64,000 bases of DNA from Paracoccus tibetensis (GCF_900102505.1 NZ_FMVT01000004.1:124001-188000), one strand, 5' to 3'; positions 1 through 10,006 are shown, counted from the stretch's first letter. Translations and numbers: made by a program. Notes: generated from the letters alone by a model not told the origin.

Positions 1-705
1 GGCATGTTCGAATTTGCCGTAACGCGCCCGGAGGGCACCGGGAAAGGCGCCGGCCTCGTGACCGAACAGCTCGGATTCGATCAGCGCCCCCGGCAGGGCG
101 GCGCAGTCGATGGCGATGAAGGGGCGGCGCGCGCGCGGCGACAGGTCATGCAGGGCGCGGGCGACGACCTCCTTGCCGGTGCCGGTCTCGCCCACGATCA
201 GCACGTCGGCATCGGTCGGCCCGATGGTGCGCAGCCGCCGGCGCAGGTCGATCATCGCGGTCGAGCGGCCCACGAGCCGCGTCTCCAGATCGTCCGCCTG
301 CCCCGCCGCGGCGCGCAGCACGCGGTTCTCCAGCACGACGCCGCGATAGGCCAGCGCGCGCGAGACGATCTTGACCAGCTGCTGGGCGTCGAAGGGCTTT
401 TCGACAAAGTCATGCGCCCCCTCGCGCATCGAGCGCACGGCCAGCTGCACGTCGCCATGGCCGGTGATCAGGATCACCGGGATCTCGGGGTCGATGTCGC
501 GGATGCGGTTCATCAGCGTCAGCCCGTCCATGCCGGGCATGCGGATGTCCGAGATGACGACCCCCTCGAAGCCGAAGCCGACCCGGTCCAGCGCGGCTTG
601 CGCATCGGGCAGTTCCTCGACCTCGAAACCCTCGAGATCCAGGGCCTGGGCCGTCGAAAGCCGCATCGCCGCGTCGTCATCGACCAGAAGGACGCGCCCC
701 TTCAT
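1..705 (-). CDS. dctD: DctD-like sigma-54 response regulator (3' end beyond window)
   Basis: NtrC-family response regulator that would be phosphorylated by the histidine kinase encoded just upstream and drive transcription, classically of C4-dicarboxylate uptake genes. Only the first 235 residues are in the window. A receiver domain covers about residues 4-120, with the DD pair at 9-11, the phospho-acceptor D53 and K103. The AAA+ ATPase begins near 145 with Walker A GETGTGKE at 172-179. The sigma-54 contact loop reads GAFPGA (219-224) instead of the usual GAFTGA. The ATG overlaps the kinase stop codon as ATGA, so the two are co-translated. The dicarboxylate assignment is by family resemblance; no transporter is visible. 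Confidence 0.85.
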   Translation of the reverse strand, partial: MKGRVLLVDDDAAMRLSTAQALDLEGFEVEELPDAQAALDRVGFGFEGVVISDIRMPGMDGLTLMNRIRDIDPEIPVILITGHGDVQLAVRSMREGAHDFVEKPFDAQQLVKIVSRALAYRGVVLENRVLRAAAGQADDLETRLVGRSTAMIDLRRRLRTIGPTDADVLIVGETGTGKEVVARALHDLSPRARRPFIAIDCAALPGALIESELFGHEAGAFPGALRARYGKFEHA

Positions 706-2543
706 GCCACTTCCTGCTGCGCCGACGGGCGCGCCAGCTCCACCTCGAACACCGCGCCGCCGTCATTCATCACGCGAAGTTCCCCGCCGAAGTCCTTGAT
801 GATGTTAAACGAGATCGAGAGGCCCAGCCCCAGCCCGCTGCCCACCCCCTTGGTCGAGAAGAAGGGGTCGAAGATCCGCTCCTCCAGCCCCGCCGGCACG
901 CCGGGGCCGTTGTCGCTGACCCGCAGGACGATGCGCTCGGGCGTCTTGCGCACCGCCAGGCGGATCAGCCCGTCCTCGCGCCCCTCCAGCGCGTCGAGCG
1001 CGTTCGAGATGAGGTTCACGATCACCTGCTGGAAGCGCACCGGCCCCGCGCGGACCATGAGCGGGCCGGGCGGCAGGTCGGTCTCGATTCGCACGGGCCG
1101 GTCCCCGAGCCGCCAGGCGATCACCTCCATCGCGTCGCGGACGACCTCGTGCAGGTCCACGTCCGAGAGCTGCGCGTTCGGCTTGCGCGCGAAGTTGCGC
1201 AGGGTGCGGCCGATTTCGGTCATCCGGTCGGCAAGGCCGAGGATGCGGGTGATGTTCTCGCTCGCCTCGGCCTGCCGTCCCCGCTGCAGATAGGTCAGCG
1301 CATTGGCCGCAAAGTTGCGCACCGCGCCAAGCGGCTGGTTCAGCTCGTGCGAGAGGGCCGCCGACATCTGGCCGAGCGCGGCCAGCTTCGCCGACTGCAC
1401 CAGGTGGCGCTGCGTGCGGCGCAGTTCGGCCTCGGTGGCGCGGCGCTCGGCGACCTCGGCCTCGAGGCGGGTGTTCAGCGCCGCCAGCTCGGCCGTGCGT
1501 TCGGCCACGCGCCCCTCCAGCTGGCTCTGCGCCTCCTGCTGCATCTGCAGCCGCTCGCGCAGGCGGGCGCGGCGCTGCGCCACGGCCGCGACACCCGCCG
1601 CGCCGAGGGCCAGCGCCAGCAGGGCCAGCACCACCGCGATCACGGCCTGGCGACGGGCGGGCGCGGTGTCCAGAAGCACCTGCACCGTCCAGCCGGCCTC
1701 GGGCATCGCCTCGGCGACGACCACGAATTCGCGCCGGCCCTCGGGCAGGTCCAGCTGCATCAGCCGATGCGCGCCCACCTGGCCCACCCGCTCCAGCGGC
1801 AGCGGCTCGAGCGGGGCGGCATCATAGCGGCGGGTGGCGGCGACGCGGGCGCGGGCCTCGTCCGACAGCGGCGCCAGCGCGCGGAACTGCCAGTCGCGGC
1901 GGCTGGCGAGGAAGACGATCCCCTCGTCATCCGTCACGATGATCTCGTATTCCGCGGCGCGCCAGCTGTCCTCAATCGCGTCCACATCGACCTTCAGCGC
2001 CAGCGCGCCCACGATCCGGCCCCGGTTCCGCACCGGCGCGCCGAAATAGTAGCCGCGCTTGGCCGAGGTGGTTCCGAGCGCGAAGAACCGCCCCTGCCCG
2101 CCCGCCACCGCATCGCTGAAATAGGGCCGGTAGTCGAAGCGCTGGCCGATGAAGCTGAGGGGCTGGTCGAAATTGCTGGCCGCGACTGTCATCCCGTCGA
2201 GCCGCATGATGTAGCTGTCCGACAGGCCCATCATCGCGTTGACATGGCGCAGGTAGAGGTTGGCCCCGGCGATGGTCGCGCCCGGCGCCTCGGGGTCCAG
2301 CGCATCCGCCAGAAGCTGCTCGGTCGCCATGAGCTCGGGCAGGCGCTCGTAGCGGGCAAGCTCCCCGCGCAACCCCGAGATGGCGAGGCGCAGCACGTTC
2401 TCGCCCTGCGGCACCGTCGCCGCGATCGAGCGTGCGGGCAGCCAGCCGGTGCCGAGCGTCAGCACGACGGCGATGCCGAGCGCCAGCGCCAGAAGCGCCG
2501 CCGCCCGCCGCTTTCGCCATGTCCCGCGCTGAAGCCGTCTCAC
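702..2543 (-). CDS. dctB: DctB-like membrane sensor histidine kinase
   Basis: Sensor kinase of 613 residues. A transmembrane segment lies at about 13-35, followed by a periplasmic double-Cache (PDC) sensor typical of DctB, a second transmembrane segment near 305-330, and a coiled-coil linker. The HisKA domain has phospho-acceptor H399 in SHELNQP, and the HATPase_c domain shows an N box (NLISNALDAL), DNGPGVP and GLGLGLSI. The open frame continues upstream into the divergent gene. I chose the GTG at 2541-2543 because AGGAGG lies eight bases upstream and a basic leader leads straight into the first membrane helix. The stop overlaps the start of the regulator gene. The ligand is inferred as a C4-dicarboxylate from family resemblance only. 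Confidence 0.85.
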   Translation of the reverse strand: MRRLQRGTWRKRRAAALLALALGIAVVLTLGTGWLPARSIAATVPQGENVLRLAISGLRGELARYERLPELMATEQLLADALDPEAPGATIAGANLYLRHVNAMMGLSDSYIMRLDGMTVAASNFDQPLSFIGQRFDYRPYFSDAVAGGQGRFFALGTTSAKRGYYFGAPVRNRGRIVGALALKVDVDAIEDSWRAAEYEIIVTDDEGIVFLASRRDWQFRALAPLSDEARARVAATRRYDAAPLEPLPLERVGQVGAHRLMQLDLPEGRREFVVVAEAMPEAGWTVQVLLDTAPARRQAVIAVVLALLALALGAAGVAAVAQRRARLRERLQMQQEAQSQLEGRVAERTAELAALNTRLEAEVAERRATEAELRRTQRHLVQSAKLAALGQMSAALSHELNQPLGAVRNFAANALTYLQRGRQAEASENITRILGLADRMTEIGRTLRNFARKPNAQLSDVDLHEVVRDAMEVIAWRLGDRPVRIETDLPPGPLMVRAGPVRFQQVIVNLISNALDALEGREDGLIRLAVRKTPERIVLRVSDNGPGVPAGLEERIFDPFFSTKGVGSGLGLGLSISFNIIKDFGGELRVMNDGGAVFEVELARPSAQQEVA

Positions 2544-2634
2544 GTCGCCCCTCCTGCCCGGCGCATCTTCCCCCGCCCGGACAGGCGCGGCAAGCGGCCT
2601 TGTCAGCCATGCGGGGCCGTGGAACAAGATGCGC

Positions 2635-3252
2635 ATGAGCGAACGTGTCGGACCGTCAGAGCTGATCGCGCGGCTGCGGCCGCTGACCGAGGGGCCGCAG
2701 CGGCGGCTGGTGGCGCTGGCCGGTCCCCCGGCGGCGGGCAAGAGCCATATCTGCGACATCCTGCAGAAGCAGCTGCCACAGGCGGGGCTCTTGCAGATGG
2801 ACGGGTTTCATCTCGACGACCGGTTGCTGCACCAGCGGGGGATGCTGGCGCGGAAGGGCGCGCCCGAATCGTTCGATCTGGACGGGCTTTCGGTGATGCT
2901 GGACCGGCTGTCAGCCGATGACGGGCGCGACGTCCTGGTGCCGGTCTTCGACCGAAGCATCGAGACGAGCCGGGGTGCTGCCGCCGAGATCACTGCGCAG
3001 ACGCGGCTCATCCTGGTCGAGGGCAACTACCTGCTGCTCGACCGCCCCGGCTGGCGCGACCTGGCGCGGCACTTCGCGCTGACGGTCATGCTGGAGGCGC
3101 CAGAGCCTGTGCTGCTCGCACGGCTTCAGGGCCGGTGGGCGGGGTATGATCCCGGCACGCTGCGCGTCAAGCTGGACGGGAACGACCTGCCGAACATGCG
3201 CCTCGTGCTGGAGGCGAGCCGGCCGGCCGACCTGATCCTGCCTACGGGCTAG
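2635..3252 (+). CDS. P-loop kinase of the uridine kinase/FrcK-like family
   Basis: Soluble protein of about 205 residues with an N-terminal P-loop (GPPAAGKSH), a QMDGFHLDD substrate-loop motif, RKGAPESFD, and a LILVEGNYLLLD strand. This pattern is shared by the uridine kinase/pantothenate kinase-like group that includes FrcK and YggC. These are annotated as small-molecule kinases or nucleoside-triphosphate hydrolases; the substrate cannot be read from sequence. An upstream ATG at 2629 is in frame. It is divergent from the sensor kinase and its last 11 bases overlap the end of the convergent permease gene, leaving no room for an intergenic terminator. Confidence 0.75.
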   Translation: MSERVGPSELIARLRPLTEGPQRRLVALAGPPAAGKSHICDILQKQLPQAGLLQMDGFHLDDRLLHQRGMLARKGAPESFDLDGLSVMLDRLSADDGRDVLVPVFDRSIETSRGAAAEITAQTRLILVEGNYLLLDRPGWRDLARHFALTVMLEAPEPVLLARLQGRWAGYDPGTLRVKLDGNDLPNMRLVLEASRPADLILPTG

Positions 3253-4045
3253 GGCGACCGGCCCGGCGGCGCCGCGCGATCTCGAAGGCGATGGCGCCGA
3301 CGACCGTGGCGGCGATGATGATCAGCGCCAGCGCGTTGACCGCCGGGGTCAGGCCGGTGCGGACCTTGGTCGCGATGAACACGGTCAGCGGCGTCTCGAA
3401 GCCGCGCACGAAGAGCGTCGTGTTGTAGTTCTCGACCGATTGCAGCACTGCAAGGCCGCTTGCCGCCAGCAGCGCGGGGCGCAGGAAGGGCAGCGTCACG
3501 CGGCGGAACACCATCACCTTCGAGGCGCCGAGGCCCAGGGCCGCCTCCTCCTGCGTGCGGTCGAAGCGTTGCAGGCGCGCCATCACCATCAGCATGACGT
3601 AGCAGATGATGAAGGTGGACTGCGCCAGCACGATCAGGAAGATGCCCCCGCCGATCCCCAGCTGCCGCCAGAGGATCAGCGTCGAGATGCCGATGACCAC
3701 CCCCGGCGTCAGCAGCGGCGAGACCATCAGCGCGTATGCGAAGCCCTTGGCGCGCGCGTGCAGCGAGGTCAGCACCAAGGCCGCCGCCGTCCCGATGGGC
3801 ACCGCCACCACCACCACGCAGACCGCCACGATCAGCGAGGTCCAGAGCGACTGCCACATCGTCCGGTCCGCCCACATGGCCGCGAACCAGTCGGTCGTCG
3901 TGCCCTGCCAAGGGATCACGGTCGGAAAGCGGCTCTCGTTGAAGGCGGCGGCGCCCATGATGATGAGCGGCGCGAAGAGGTAGAGCCCGAAGGCCACGAG
4001 ATAGAGCCAGAAGAGGGCGTTGAAGATCCGCTCGGAACCGCTCAT
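3242..4045 (-). CDS. potC: ABC transporter permease, spermidine/putrescine type (PotC-like)
   Basis: Inner-membrane permease of 267 residues with about six helices, beginning with the segment around residues 10-30. The EAA cytoplasmic loop, which docks the ATPase, appears as EEAALGLGASKVMVFRRVTLP. It is the last gene of a four-gene minus-strand importer operon. Its ATG overlaps the stop of the other permease gene as ATGA, implying coupled synthesis of the heterodimeric channel. Assignment to polyamines rests on the PotB/PotC-type pair and a PotD/PotF-like binding protein. Other amine or amino-acid-like substrates are possible. Confidence 0.85.
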   Translation of the reverse strand: MSGSERIFNALFWLYLVAFGLYLFAPLIIMGAAAFNESRFPTVIPWQGTTTDWFAAMWADRTMWQSLWTSLIVAVCVVVVAVPIGTAAALVLTSLHARAKGFAYALMVSPLLTPGVVIGISTLILWRQLGIGGGIFLIVLAQSTFIICYVMLMVMARLQRFDRTQEEAALGLGASKVMVFRRVTLPFLRPALLAASGLAVLQSVENYNTTLFVRGFETPLTVFIATKVRTGLTPAVNALALIIIAATVVGAIAFEIARRRRAGRPSP

Positions 4046-4915
4046 TTGGCGACATCCGCCAGGTTGACGCGGGCGATCTTCAGCGTGACCAGCACGACGG
4101 CGAGGCAGAGGACCAGCAGCACCAGCGCATATGCCGCCCCCCGATTCCAGTCGCCGCCCTCGAAGAACCAGTTGTAGATGATCTCGGTGAACCAGCGGCT
4201 GCCGGGCGCGCCCAGCAGCGCCGGCGCGACATAGCTGCCGGCAGCCAGCATGAAGGTGAAGACGAAGCCCGTCGCGATGCCGGCCTTGGCATGGGGGATG
4301 ACCACGCGGGTATGGATGCGCCAGGGCGAGGCGCCGAGGTCGCGCGCGGCCTCGATCTGCGCCTTCTCGAGGCTCTCGATGGCGTTGTAGATCGGCAGCA
4401 GCATGAACAGGATATAGGCATAGACCATCGCGGCCAGCACGCCGCCGTCGCCCTGCCAGCGGATCGGCGCCTCGATGATCCCGAGGTTCATCAGCACCGC
4501 GTTCAGCGGGCCGCGATAGGCCAGGATGATGAACCAGGCGAGGGTCCGCAGCACCTCGTTGATGAAGAAGGGAATGATGATCAGCAGCAGGACGACCGAG
4601 AGCTGGCCCACCGTCGCCCGCTGCGCCATCCAGAAGGCGATCGGATAGCAGACGAGGAAGGTCGTCAGCGCGACCAGGGCGCTGGCCCAGATGGTCTTGA
4701 GGAAGATCGTCCGATGCGTCGCCTCGCCGGCGAGATAGGCGATGTTCGCCAGCGAATAGGTGTCGGTCGGCCCGCCGATCGCCGCGGGCGGCAGGTTCGG
4801 GCGCAGCGCATAGTCGATCATCATCAGGTTCGGCGCCAGCACCATGCCGGCCAGCCAGACCAGCACCAGCGCGACGAAGATCGTCGAGAGGCCCGGTCCG
4901 AAGCGGCGGTAGAGA

Positions 4916-4923
<8 letters not shown>
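4042..4923 (-). CDS. potB: ABC transporter permease, spermidine/putrescine type (PotB-like)
   Basis: Permease of 293 residues, partner of the following PotC-like gene. It has an N-terminal helix (about 12-33), a periplasmic insert, and five further helices; the EAA loop reads QIEAARDLGASPWRIHTRV. A longer frame upstream would run into the ATPase gene, so I take the ATG at 4921-4923. This start overlaps the final eight bases of the ATPase gene and gives the expected short cytoplasmic N-terminus before the first helix. It is translationally coupled at both ends. Confidence 0.85.
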
Positions 4924-5980
<1,057 letters not shown>

Positions 5981-6026
5981 GGAACCTCCTTGATGGGGGG
6001 CGGCGTGAAGGCCGCCCCCGGAAAGA

Positions 6027-7148
6027 TCAGGCCGACAGGAAGCGGTCCTGATACTCGTTGCGGCGGGTGACGTACCAGTTTTCCTGGATCGGCCACCACC
6101 ACAGCTTCTCGAGCGCATCCCCGGGATAGGCGGCGGCGAAGAACGCCCGCGCCTCGTCCGAGATCAGCTGGTCCGAGCCGACGGCGGTCGAGTTGATCGA
6201 GGTGGCGTTGGTGTACATCGCGCCGGCTTCCGGGGTGAGGAACCAGTTGATGAACTCGTAGGCCTCGTCCACGTTCGCGGCGCCCGACGGGATCGACAGG
6301 CCCTCCATCCAGGCCAGCGCACCCTCGCGCGGGGCGATGAAGCCGACCGGCAGCCCCTCGCGCGCCAGCGCGGCGGCGGTCGAGTCCCAGGTCTGGCCGA
6401 TGTTCGCGCCGTTGACGCGGAAGGCGCCCTGCGCCTCGTTCTCGTTGGTCCAGAACTGGATGATGCGGCCCTTGCGCTCGATCGCCTCGGCCAGGATCAC
6501 GTCGAAGATCTCGACCTGCGCCTGCTCGTCGGTGAAGGCGTCCAGCAGAGGGCGCGGCAGACGGCCCTCGGCTTCCAGCCACAGGCCCAGCCCGATCAGC
6601 GAGGAATGGCCGCGCACGGTCGCCTGCGCGTTCTCGTTGTTCCAGATGTCGCCATAGGAGGCGGTGCCGTATTCCAGCGGCATCTGCTCGGTGTCATAGG
6701 CGATGGCCTCGGTGCCCCAATCGGTCGGGACCTGGAAGCGCTGTCCGTCCACCACGGCGCCGAGATTGGTCGAGTTCTCCCACGCGCTCGGCAGGACGCG
6801 GTCCACCTCGATGCGCGATTCGTCGATGGGCTGCACCAGGCCGAACTCGACGTAGTTCGGCACGCGGTCCACGGTCGGCCAGATCAGGTCGAAGCCGGCA
6901 CCGTTGTTGGCGCGCAGCTGGTTCAGCAGCTCGTCGTTCGTGCCGTATCCGGTGAAGTTCGGGGTGATCCCGGTGGCTTCGCGGAACGCGGTCAGGATCT
7001 CCTCCGTCAGATAGCCCTCCCATGCGAAGATGTTGACCTGCCCCGCGCCCTGCGCCATCGCGCGGCGCGCCAGATAGGGCGAAGCCAGAGTCACGCCCGC
7101 GGTGGCCGCAGCGCCCCGCAGCAATCCGCGCCTGTTGATCCGGTTCAT
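6027..7148 (-). CDS. potD: Periplasmic polyamine-type solute-binding protein (PotD/PotF-like)
   Basis: Solute-binding protein of 373 residues and first gene of the importer operon. The N-terminus carries twin arginines followed by GLL and a hydrophobic stretch ending ARRAMAQ, consistent with Tat export as a folded protein. The mature part begins VNIFAWEGYLTEEIL, the fold entry seen in PotD/PotF proteins. Spermidine or putrescine is the inferred ligand. Its 5' leader (7149-7260) contains a 10-base perfect inverted repeat that could regulate the operon. Confidence 0.85.
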   Translation of the reverse strand: MNRINRRGLLRGAAATAGVTLASPYLARRAMAQGAGQVNIFAWEGYLTEEILTAFREATGITPNFTGYGTNDELLNQLRANNGAGFDLIWPTVDRVPNYVEFGLVQPIDESRIEVDRVLPSAWENSTNLGAVVDGQRFQVPTDWGTEAIAYDTEQMPLEYGTASYGDIWNNENAQATVRGHSSLIGLGLWLEAEGRLPRPLLDAFTDEQAQVEIFDVILAEAIERKGRIIQFWTNENEAQGAFRVNGANIGQTWDSTAAALAREGLPVGFIAPREGALAWMEGLSIPSGAANVDEAYEFINWFLTPEAGAMYTNATSINSTAVGSDQLISDEARAFFAAAYPGDALEKLWWWPIQENWYVTRRNEYQDRFLSA

Positions 7149-7209
7149 GGAAACTTCCTCCTGTTGATCAAGATGATCGCCACCTCTAGCCGCAGGGCAA
7201 GACGGTTCC

Positions 7210-7256
7210 GTGACAGCGCCCTTTGGTCATGCCGGGGATGCTAACCGCGCTGTCAC
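7210..7256. promoter_or_regulatory. 10-bp perfect inverted repeat upstream of the binding-protein gene
   Basis: GTGACAGCGC at 7210-7219 and its exact reverse complement GCGCTGTCAC at 7247-7256 are separated by 27 bases. It sits 62 bases upstream of the importer start, between divergent operons. It could be a stem-loop in the importer leader or a pair of half-sites for a repressor. No binding protein is assigned. Confidence 0.45.
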
Positions 7257-7269
7257 AATCTGCAAAGAA

Positions 7270-7289
7270 CAAGTTGCCGCAACAACTTG
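7270..7289. promoter_or_regulatory. Nested palindromes in the potD-preT intergenic region
   Basis: CAAGTTG at 7270-7276 pairs with CAACTTG at 7283-7289. Inside them a second palindrome, GTTGC-C-GCAAC, spans 7274-7284. The compact dyad is operator-like and lies between the two divergent transcription units. The regulator is unknown. Confidence 0.35.
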
Positions 7290-7354
7290 CGCGAGAGAGC
7301 GGGACGCCGTGGCACCCGCCGTGCGGAAATTTTGGGCAGCGCGGGCCGGCGCTT

Positions 7355-7374
7355 ATTTTACCATTTGATAAAAT
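7355..7374. promoter_or_regulatory. Operator-like palindrome upstream of preT (RutR-like pattern)
   Basis: ATTTTA at 7355-7360 mirrors TAAAAT at 7369-7374 around CCATTTGA, an AT-rich dyad in very GC-rich DNA. The core TTTACCATTTGATAAA (7357-7372) matches the E. coli RutR site TTGACCA-NN-TGGTCAA at 11 of 14 defined positions. RutR-type TetR regulators control pyrimidine breakdown, which fits the downstream preT/preA genes. The match is to a remembered consensus, so the regulator identity is inferred. Confidence 0.5.
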
Positions 7375-7427
7375 TTCGGACCTGTGAGAGCCTGATTCTA
7401 CCAACAGGGAAAAGCCAGGAGACGCAA

Positions 7428-8768
7428 ATGTCCCAAGCCAGACTGTCGCCCGGCGTCGTGCCGGGGCGGCTGACGCCCGATGCGCTGGCCGCGAACTTCA
7501 CCGATGTCGCGCCGCCCTTGGACCGGCACGAGGCGCAGGTGGCCGCCGACCGCTGCTATTTCTGCCATGACGCGCCCTGCATCACGGCCTGCCCCACCGG
7601 CATCGACATCCCGCTCTTCATCCGCCAGATCGGCACCGGTACGCCCGACGCGGCCGCGATGACGATCCTCGGCGCGAACATCTTCGGCGGCATGTGCGCT
7701 CGCGTCTGTCCGACCGAGAACCTCTGCGAGGGCGCCTGCGTCCGCGAGGCCGCCGAGGGCCGACCGGTCGAGATCGGCGCCCTGCAGCGCTACGCCACCG
7801 ACCACCTGATGGCGAAGGGCGCCCATCCCTTCACGCGCGCGGCGCCCACCGGGCATCGCGTGGCGGTCGTCGGCGCGGGTCCGGCGGGCCTGGCCTGCGC
7901 GCACCGGCTGGCGATGAAGGGGATCGACGTCACCGTCTTCGAGGCGAGGCCGAAGCCGGGCGGGCTGAACGAATACGGCATCGCCAGCTACAAGGCGGTG
8001 GACGGCTTCGCGCAGGCCGAGGTCGAGTGGCTCCTGAAGATCGGCGGGATCGAGCTGCGGCACGGTCATCGCCTCGGCGCCGAGATCACGCTGGAGGAGC
8101 TGCGGGCGGATTATGACGCGGTCTTCCTGGGCATGGGCCTCTCCGGCGTCAACGCGCTCGGCGCGCCGGGCGAGGAGCGGATGCATGTGCTGGACGCGGT
8201 CGACTTCATCCGCGACCTTCGGCAGGCGAGCGATCTGACCGCCCTGCCCGTCGGCCGCGACGTGGTGGTGATCGGCGGCGGCATGACGGCGGTGGACGCG
8301 GCGGTGCAGGCCCGGCTTCTGGGCGCCGAGAACGTGACCATCCTCTACCGCCGCGGGCAGGAACGCATGGCCGCCAGCCGGCACGAGCAGGAGCACGCGA
8401 CCGCCTCGGGCGTCCGGATCATCTGCAACGCCGTGCCGGTGGCGCTGCATGGCAACGGCACCGTCGCGCAGATCGAATGCGCCTATACCGACGACAGCAG
8501 CGGCGCGCTGGTGGTGACCGATCAGCGCTTCCGCCTGCCCGCCGACCAGGTCTTCCGCGCCATCGGTCAGCGCCTTGACGGCACGCCGGACGAGCTGCGC
8601 CTGACCGGCGGCAAGATCGACGTGGACGCGGTGGGACGCAGCTCGATTCCCGGTGTCTGGGCCGGCGGCGATTGCGCTCTGGGGGGCGATGACCTTACCG
8701 TGACCGCCGTGGCGGAAGGCCGGGACGCGGCCGAGGACATCGTGGAGTATCTGGGTGCAAGAACATGA
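7428..8768 (+). CDS. preT: NAD-dependent dihydropyrimidine dehydrogenase subunit PreT
   Basis: FAD and iron-sulfur subunit of 446 residues that passes electrons from NADH to PreA for reduction of uracil and thymine. The N-terminal cysteine-rich part (CYFCHDAPC, CPTGIDIP, CARVCPTENLCEGAC) matches the [4Fe-4S] region shared with glutamate synthase small subunits. It is followed by two Rossmann motifs, VAVVGAGPAGLACA and VVVIGGGMTAVDAA, for FAD and NAD(P). The ATG at 7428 follows AGGAG by six bases; an upstream in-frame extension lacks a ribosome site. It overlaps the next gene by 14 bases. Confidence 0.9.
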   Translation: MSQARLSPGVVPGRLTPDALAANFTDVAPPLDRHEAQVAADRCYFCHDAPCITACPTGIDIPLFIRQIGTGTPDAAAMTILGANIFGGMCARVCPTENLCEGACVREAAEGRPVEIGALQRYATDHLMAKGAHPFTRAAPTGHRVAVVGAGPAGLACAHRLAMKGIDVTVFEARPKPGGLNEYGIASYKAVDGFAQAEVEWLLKIGGIELRHGHRLGAEITLEELRADYDAVFLGMGLSGVNALGAPGEERMHVLDAVDFIRDLRQASDLTALPVGRDVVVIGGGMTAVDAAVQARLLGAENVTILYRRGQERMAASRHEQEHATASGVRIICNAVPVALHGNGTVAQIECAYTDDSSGALVVTDQRFRLPADQVFRAIGQRLDGTPDELRLTGGKIDVDAVGRSSIPGVWAGGDCALGGDDLTVTAVAEGRDAAEDIVEYLGART

Positions 8769-9996
8769 CGACGGGCTGCTGGTCGGGATCAGCGCCCCCT
8801 TTTTCCGGCATGACGGGCAGCTTCATGTCGAGCGGCAGACCATCCTCGGCCTTGCCGCCTGGCGCGCGAATTTCGGCCGCGTGACCGCCTTCTCGATCTG
8901 CCACGACGCGCCCGCGCCGCAAGGCTGGGAGCCGTGGCCAGAGGGCGGACCCGCAGACGGCATCGCGCTGGTGCCCCTGCCCGACACCTACCGGCCGCGC
9001 ATCCTGCTGCGCCAGCGCCGCAGCGTCGCGCGCCAGCTGCTGCAGCTGATGCGGACCCACCGCTACCGGACCTTCGCCTATGGCGGCTGGCTGGGCGATC
9101 CGGGCGAGATCGCGGCCTCGACCGCGCGGGCGAACGGGCTCAGCCACGGGGTCTGGTTTGACCGGGTGGAGTCGCAGGTGGCCGTGGCCGAGGCGGGCGG
9201 ACCCGAGAAGCTGGGCCTGAAGGCCAGGCTGCGCCGCGCCATCTTCGTCTTCCACGAGAACCGGGCCGTGCGCCACGCGCAGCTCAGCCTGCTGCACGGC
9301 GCCAGCGTCTTCCGCCACTTCCAGCCCATCGCGAAGAACCCGCATCAGGTCGAGGACATCCACTTCACCGACGCCGACTTCATCGACGAAGCGGCGCTGG
9401 CCGAGAAGCAGGCCGCCGTGGCGACCGGCCCGCTGCAGATCCTCTATTGCGGCCGGGCGGCCCCGATGAAGGGACCGGAGGACTGGATCGCGGCGCTGAT
9501 CCAGCTGAAGCGGCGCGGCATCGCGTTCCACGCGCGCTGGCTTGGCGACGGCGAGATGCTGGCGCAGATGAAGGCCGCCGCGCAGGAGGGCGGGCTCGAC
9601 GAAACGGACCTGACCTTCGATGGCTTCGTCGCGGACCCGCAGCGCGTCCGCGACGCCTATCGCGCGGCGCATCTGCTGCTCTTCTGCCACAAGTCGGACG
9701 AGTCGCCCCGCAACCTGATCGAGAGCCTCCATTCCGGCACGCCGCTTATCGGCTACCGCGACCCCTATTCCGCCGAGCTGGTGGCCGAGAAGGATGCCGG
9801 CATCCTGGTCCCGCGGGGCGATGTCGGCGCCCTTGCCCAGGCCGTGGCGGCGCTGGACGCGGACCGGGACCGACTGTCGCAGCTTGTCGGCCGGGCGGGC
9901 CGGTCGGCGCGCCACTTGACGCGGGACGCCGTCTTCCGCCACCGCAGCACCATTATTCGACATCAACTGGACCAGCAACGCGAACCGCGCAGCTAG
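8755..9996 (+). CDS. Glycosyltransferase (GT1/GT4-like) between preT and preA
   Basis: Protein of 413 residues. The C-terminal half has the GT-B donor-binding fold: an LQILYCGRAAPMKGPEDW strand, WLGDGEML, a DGFVADPQRV segment, and LIESLHSGTPLIG, which resembles the E-x7-E region. The N-terminal half is not recognised. The start is GTG at 8755, overlapping preT by 14 bases, and it ends 10 bases before preA. It must be co-transcribed with both. There is no obvious link between sugar transfer and pyrimidine reduction. It may simply be an inserted gene, or may modify an unknown acceptor. Confidence 0.75.
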   Translation: MQEHDDGLLVGISAPFFRHDGQLHVERQTILGLAAWRANFGRVTAFSICHDAPAPQGWEPWPEGGPADGIALVPLPDTYRPRILLRQRRSVARQLLQLMRTHRYRTFAYGGWLGDPGEIAASTARANGLSHGVWFDRVESQVAVAEAGGPEKLGLKARLRRAIFVFHENRAVRHAQLSLLHGASVFRHFQPIAKNPHQVEDIHFTDADFIDEAALAEKQAAVATGPLQILYCGRAAPMKGPEDWIAALIQLKRRGIAFHARWLGDGEMLAQMKAAAQEGGLDETDLTFDGFVADPQRVRDAYRAAHLLLFCHKSDESPRNLIESLHSGTPLIGYRDPYSAELVAEKDAGILVPRGDVGALAQAVAALDADRDRLSQLVGRAGRSARHLTRDAVFRHRSTIIRHQLDQQREPRS

Positions 9997-10006
9997 AGAG
10001 GGTGAC

